A stretch of DNA of 40,834 bases from an uncultured Acidobacteriota bacterium (GTDB taxonomy: Bacteria; Acidobacteriota; Blastocatellia; Pyrinomonadales; Pyrinomonadaceae): contig CADEGD010000038.1 in the NCBI GenBank assembly GCA_902826795.1, forward strand, positions 1-40,834, in the 5' to 3' direction. Below are positions 38,509-40,834 of this stretch, piece by piece (position 1 is the first letter of the stretch; each line of letters begins with the position of its first letter). Both the position numbers and the translations under genes were made by a program. The notes under the pieces are model-generated. The model worked only from the letters and a program-made list of their open reading frames with translations, did no database searches and was not told where the DNA came from.

Positions 38509-40773
38509 TCAGCCAATGCCGGCGAGTTTGAACTTGACGTCGGAGCGGACTTTTTTGATGAGTGCGGCGGTTTCTTTGGAATTACGCTGGGTGGTAAGCA
38601 GCTTTTCGGCCGAAGTTCGAGCGGCGTCGAGGATCTCGATGTCGCGGATGATGTTCGCGATCTTGAAAAGCTGGACGCCGGATTGGCGGGTGCCGAAGAT
38701 CTCGCCCTGGCCGCGGATCTCGAGATCTTTCTCGGCGATCTTAAAGCCGTCATTTGTCTCTTCCATTATGCCGAGGCGTTCTTTGGCGGCCGACGTTTTC
38801 TTGTCTCCGGTGAGAAGTACGCAGTAGCTTTGTTCGGCACCGCGGCCGACTCGGCCTCGGAGTTGATGGAGCTGAGATAGGCCAAAGCGTTCGGCATGTT
38901 CAATTACCATCAGCGAAGCGTTCGCGACATCGACGCCGACCTCGATCACGGTTGTCGAGACTAGAATATCCAAATCGCCGTTGACGAATTGCCGCATCGT
39001 TTCTTCCTTTTCGGCGGGCTTCATCTTTCCATGTATCAACCCGACCGATCGATCCGGGAAGACCCTATCTCGGAGCAGTTCGAATTCTTTTGTCGCAGCC
39101 TTGAGATCGATCTTCTCGGATTCTTCAACCAGCGGATATACGACATAAACCTGCCGTCCGAGGGCGATCTCGCGTTCCATGCCTTTGTAGACACCCGCAC
39201 GCTGATCTTCCCCGAGCACGACCGTCTTAACTGGAGTGCGGCCGGGCGGGAGTTCGTCGATTATCGAAACGTTAAGATCTCCGTAAACAGTCATGGCGAG
39301 CGAACGCGGGATCGGCGTTGCGGTCATTACGAGAATGTCGGGGTTCGTTCCACGTTTGCTGATCTCGGCACGTTGCAGTACGCCGAAGCGGTGCTGTTCG
39401 TCCACAACGGCGAGGCCGAGATTTTCGAACTCGACCGCATCCTGGATCACCGCGTGCGTGCCGATCAACATTTGCACCTCTCCGGTGCGGATGGCTTCGT
39501 GGATCTTTCGTTTTTCCGCCGCCTTCATGCTGCCGGTGAGCAGGCCGACACGATAGCCCGTCTCGTGAAACAACGCGACCGCCTTGCGTGCGTGTTGTTC
39601 GGCTAGTATCTCGGTCGGTGCCATTAGGGCGGTCTGATAGCCGTTCTCCATTGCGGCGAACATCGCGAGAAACGCGACGATCGTCTTACCGCTGCCCACG
39701 TCTCCCTGTACGAGCCGGTTCATCGGCTCGCCAGACTGCATGTCGCCGAAGATCTGTTTGACGACGCGTCGTTGAGCCTCGGTGAGTGAGAAAGGCAAGA
39801 GACTGGCCATCCGGGCCTTCGTGGTTTCCGGGATCTCGATCACGGTTCCTTTCGGTTCTTCCCGACGCTCACCGCGTTTGAGCTGCAAGGCGAATGATAA
39901 CCAGAAGAATTCTTCGAAGATCAAGCGTTTGTGCGCCGGGCTCCGAAACATTTCATACTCGGCGATTGACGAATCTTCGGGCGGGAAGTGGATGTGTTTC
40001 AGAGATTCAGCGTAGCTGAGAAGGCCGTTGTTTGTGACGACGCTCGCGGGTAGACTTTCTTTGACTGAAGCTTCGTCAAGATTTCGGAGCACGTCGAAGA
40101 TGATTTCGCGAAGTCGCCTAGTTTGAAACTGGCCGAGCTTTCGATAAACGGGGACGCGTCTTGCGGTGTGAACCTGATCGAACTCCGGGCTGCCGAGATC
40201 GTCGTTGAGATCCTCTTCGTCGTCCGCGTTTCGGATCAGTTCCGGTTCTTCGGCTGGAAGCACTTCGAGTTCGTCGGGCTTTGCCAGTTTCAGTACGAAG
40301 GTGCGACGGCGTGTGTCCCATTCCCATTTGCCGAACGCCGCAAAACGGGTACCGCGTGCGAAGCGTTTTGCGTAATACTCTATCGTCTGCGTCGCACCTT
40401 TTCCGGAGATAAACCAGAAGACGACTACGGGTTTTTGAGTACGCTCGCGATTGCTGCCGGAGACCTCGAAGATATATAACGCAGGCTTTTTGAAGTCGCG
40501 ATTGCGTCCGACTCGATAGCCTCCGCTGACGCCGGTGTAAAGCTCGACCGTAGCCTCGATGCCGTCGAAGAGTTGATCGATCTGCAGAAAACTCGAGCGG
40601 TCTTCGTACCGCATCGGGAAGTAGTTCAAAAGATCTTCGACAGTCGCATCCGCCGGATCATTCTTCTCCGCAAACCCCGCCACCGCCGCCGCGAGCTTCT
40701 TCGACATGTACGCCGAAAGATGTGCGATCGCGTGAACCGGAAGTTCGGTTATTGGAGTTTCGAGAGTTAGCAT
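38509..40773 (-). CDS. recG: ATP-dependent DNA helicase RecG
   Basis: A full-length RecG of about 754 residues that remodels stalled replication forks and Holliday junctions. The N-terminal wedge/OB domain (LLNYFPMRYEDRS; ATVELYTGVSGGYRVGRN) is followed by an acidic insert (RNADDEEDLNDDLGSPEFDQ) that appears longer than usual. Helicase motifs are I RLVQGDVGSGKTIVAFLA, Ia MAPTEILAEQH, II VVDEQHRFGVLQR, III MTATPIPRS, V TVIEVGVDVANASLMVIEHAERFGLSQLHQLRGRVGRG (V-VI), and a C-terminal TRQSGVQLFKIANI TRG-like tail. ATG 40773 is used; TTG 40776 is possible. TATAAT (40792-40787) lies 13 nt upstream, giving a very short leader. Confidence 0.97.
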   Translation of the reverse strand: MLTLETPITELPVHAIAHLSAYMSKKLAAAVAGFAEKNDPADATVEDLLNYFPMRYEDRSSFLQIDQLFDGIEATVELYTGVSGGYRVGRNRDFKKPALYIFEVSGSNRERTQKPVVVFWFISGKGATQTIEYYAKRFARGTRFAAFGKWEWDTRRRTFVLKLAKPDELEVLPAEEPELIRNADDEEDLNDDLGSPEFDQVHTARRVPVYRKLGQFQTRRLREIIFDVLRNLDEASVKESLPASVVTNNGLLSYAESLKHIHFPPEDSSIAEYEMFRSPAHKRLIFEEFFWLSFALQLKRGERREEPKGTVIEIPETTKARMASLLPFSLTEAQRRVVKQIFGDMQSGEPMNRLVQGDVGSGKTIVAFLAMFAAMENGYQTALMAPTEILAEQHARKAVALFHETGYRVGLLTGSMKAAEKRKIHEAIRTGEVQMLIGTHAVIQDAVEFENLGLAVVDEQHRFGVLQRAEISKRGTNPDILVMTATPIPRSLAMTVYGDLNVSIIDELPPGRTPVKTVVLGEDQRAGVYKGMEREIALGRQVYVVYPLVEESEKIDLKAATKEFELLRDRVFPDRSVGLIHGKMKPAEKEETMRQFVNGDLDILVSTTVIEVGVDVANASLMVIEHAERFGLSQLHQLRGRVGRGAEQSYCVLLTGDKKTSAAKERLGIMEETNDGFKIAEKDLEIRGQGEIFGTRQSGVQLFKIANIIRDIEILDAARTSAEKLLTTQRNSKETAALIKKVRSDVKFKLAGIG

Positions 40774-40786
40774 CAAGGGCGAGACA

Positions 40787-40792
40787 ATTATA
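40787..40792 (-). promoter_or_regulatory. Candidate recG -10 box
   Basis: Perfect TATAAT on the minus strand; predicted +1 near 40780, leaving 4-7 nt of leader and no ribosome-binding site. Confidence 0.4.
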
Positions 40793-40834
40793 TCAAGGGT
40801 GAAATTCGTATGTTAAAATCGAGTAGATGAAAAA

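Overview
The window looks like a chromosomal core segment of a Gram-negative bacterium, most likely an acidobacterium (Blastocatellia/Pyrinomonadaceae type). This is inferred from the moderate G+C, the mix of outer-membrane, type IV pilin and capsule-export proteins, the lineage-restricted secreted proteins, and many non-ATG starts. I ran no database search. No prophage, CRISPR array, tRNA, rRNA or intact insertion sequence was seen.

Layout. 1-3653 (minus): 5' end of an HtrA/Deg protease, then an arginine decarboxylase followed by a deoxyhypusine-synthase-like protein (polyamine pair). 3931-6012: a type IV pilin-like protein and an unknown single-pass membrane protein. 6249-11003: glutamine synthetase I, two small or secreted proteins, PyrF and a secreted protein with a duplicated DUF3108-type domain. 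11298-14143: a ferrous-iron operon (promoter with a palindrome, NTF2-like exported protein, FeoA, FeoB and a tiny FeoB-associated Cys-rich protein). 14151-15964: EamA permease, MogA/MoaB and a DUF3574 protein. 15965-24118 (minus): S10 peptidase, a 56-aa protein, a candidate small RNA, two coupled amidohydrolase paralogues, a repeat-bearing gap, a histidine kinase with a DUF2490 protein, and a membrane protein. 24447-30417: small basic protein, SDR, metallo-beta-lactamase phosphodiesterase, two overlapping tiny minus-strand genes, membrane protein, zinc ribbon, capsule-export protein and a matrixin protease. 30418-32869: a second candidate small RNA, then a c-di-AMP riboswitch in front of an APC/KimA-like permease. 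32870-40834: zinc-ribbon protein, PurD, then a minus-strand block of RecG, RsmD, EamA, chorismate synthase and an archaemetzincin lipoprotein.

The most interesting unexplained signal is a pair of putative ~87-nt small RNAs, at 17902-17988 (minus) and 30496-30583 (plus). Each has its own promoter, a 5' hairpin with a CUCC-containing loop, and an intrinsic terminator. The two terminators differ in stem sequence but share the identical 15-nt apex ACGGTGTGGGAGACG. Other notable points: a DHS-like protein without the expected catalytic lysine; an amidohydrolase pair in which the second member has lost its metal ligands; a perfect palindrome filling the promoter spacer of the Feo operon; an archaemetzincin whose lipoprotein N-terminus begins inside a heptanucleotide tandem repeat; and several genes whose -10 box lies so close to the start codon that their mRNAs should be almost leaderless.
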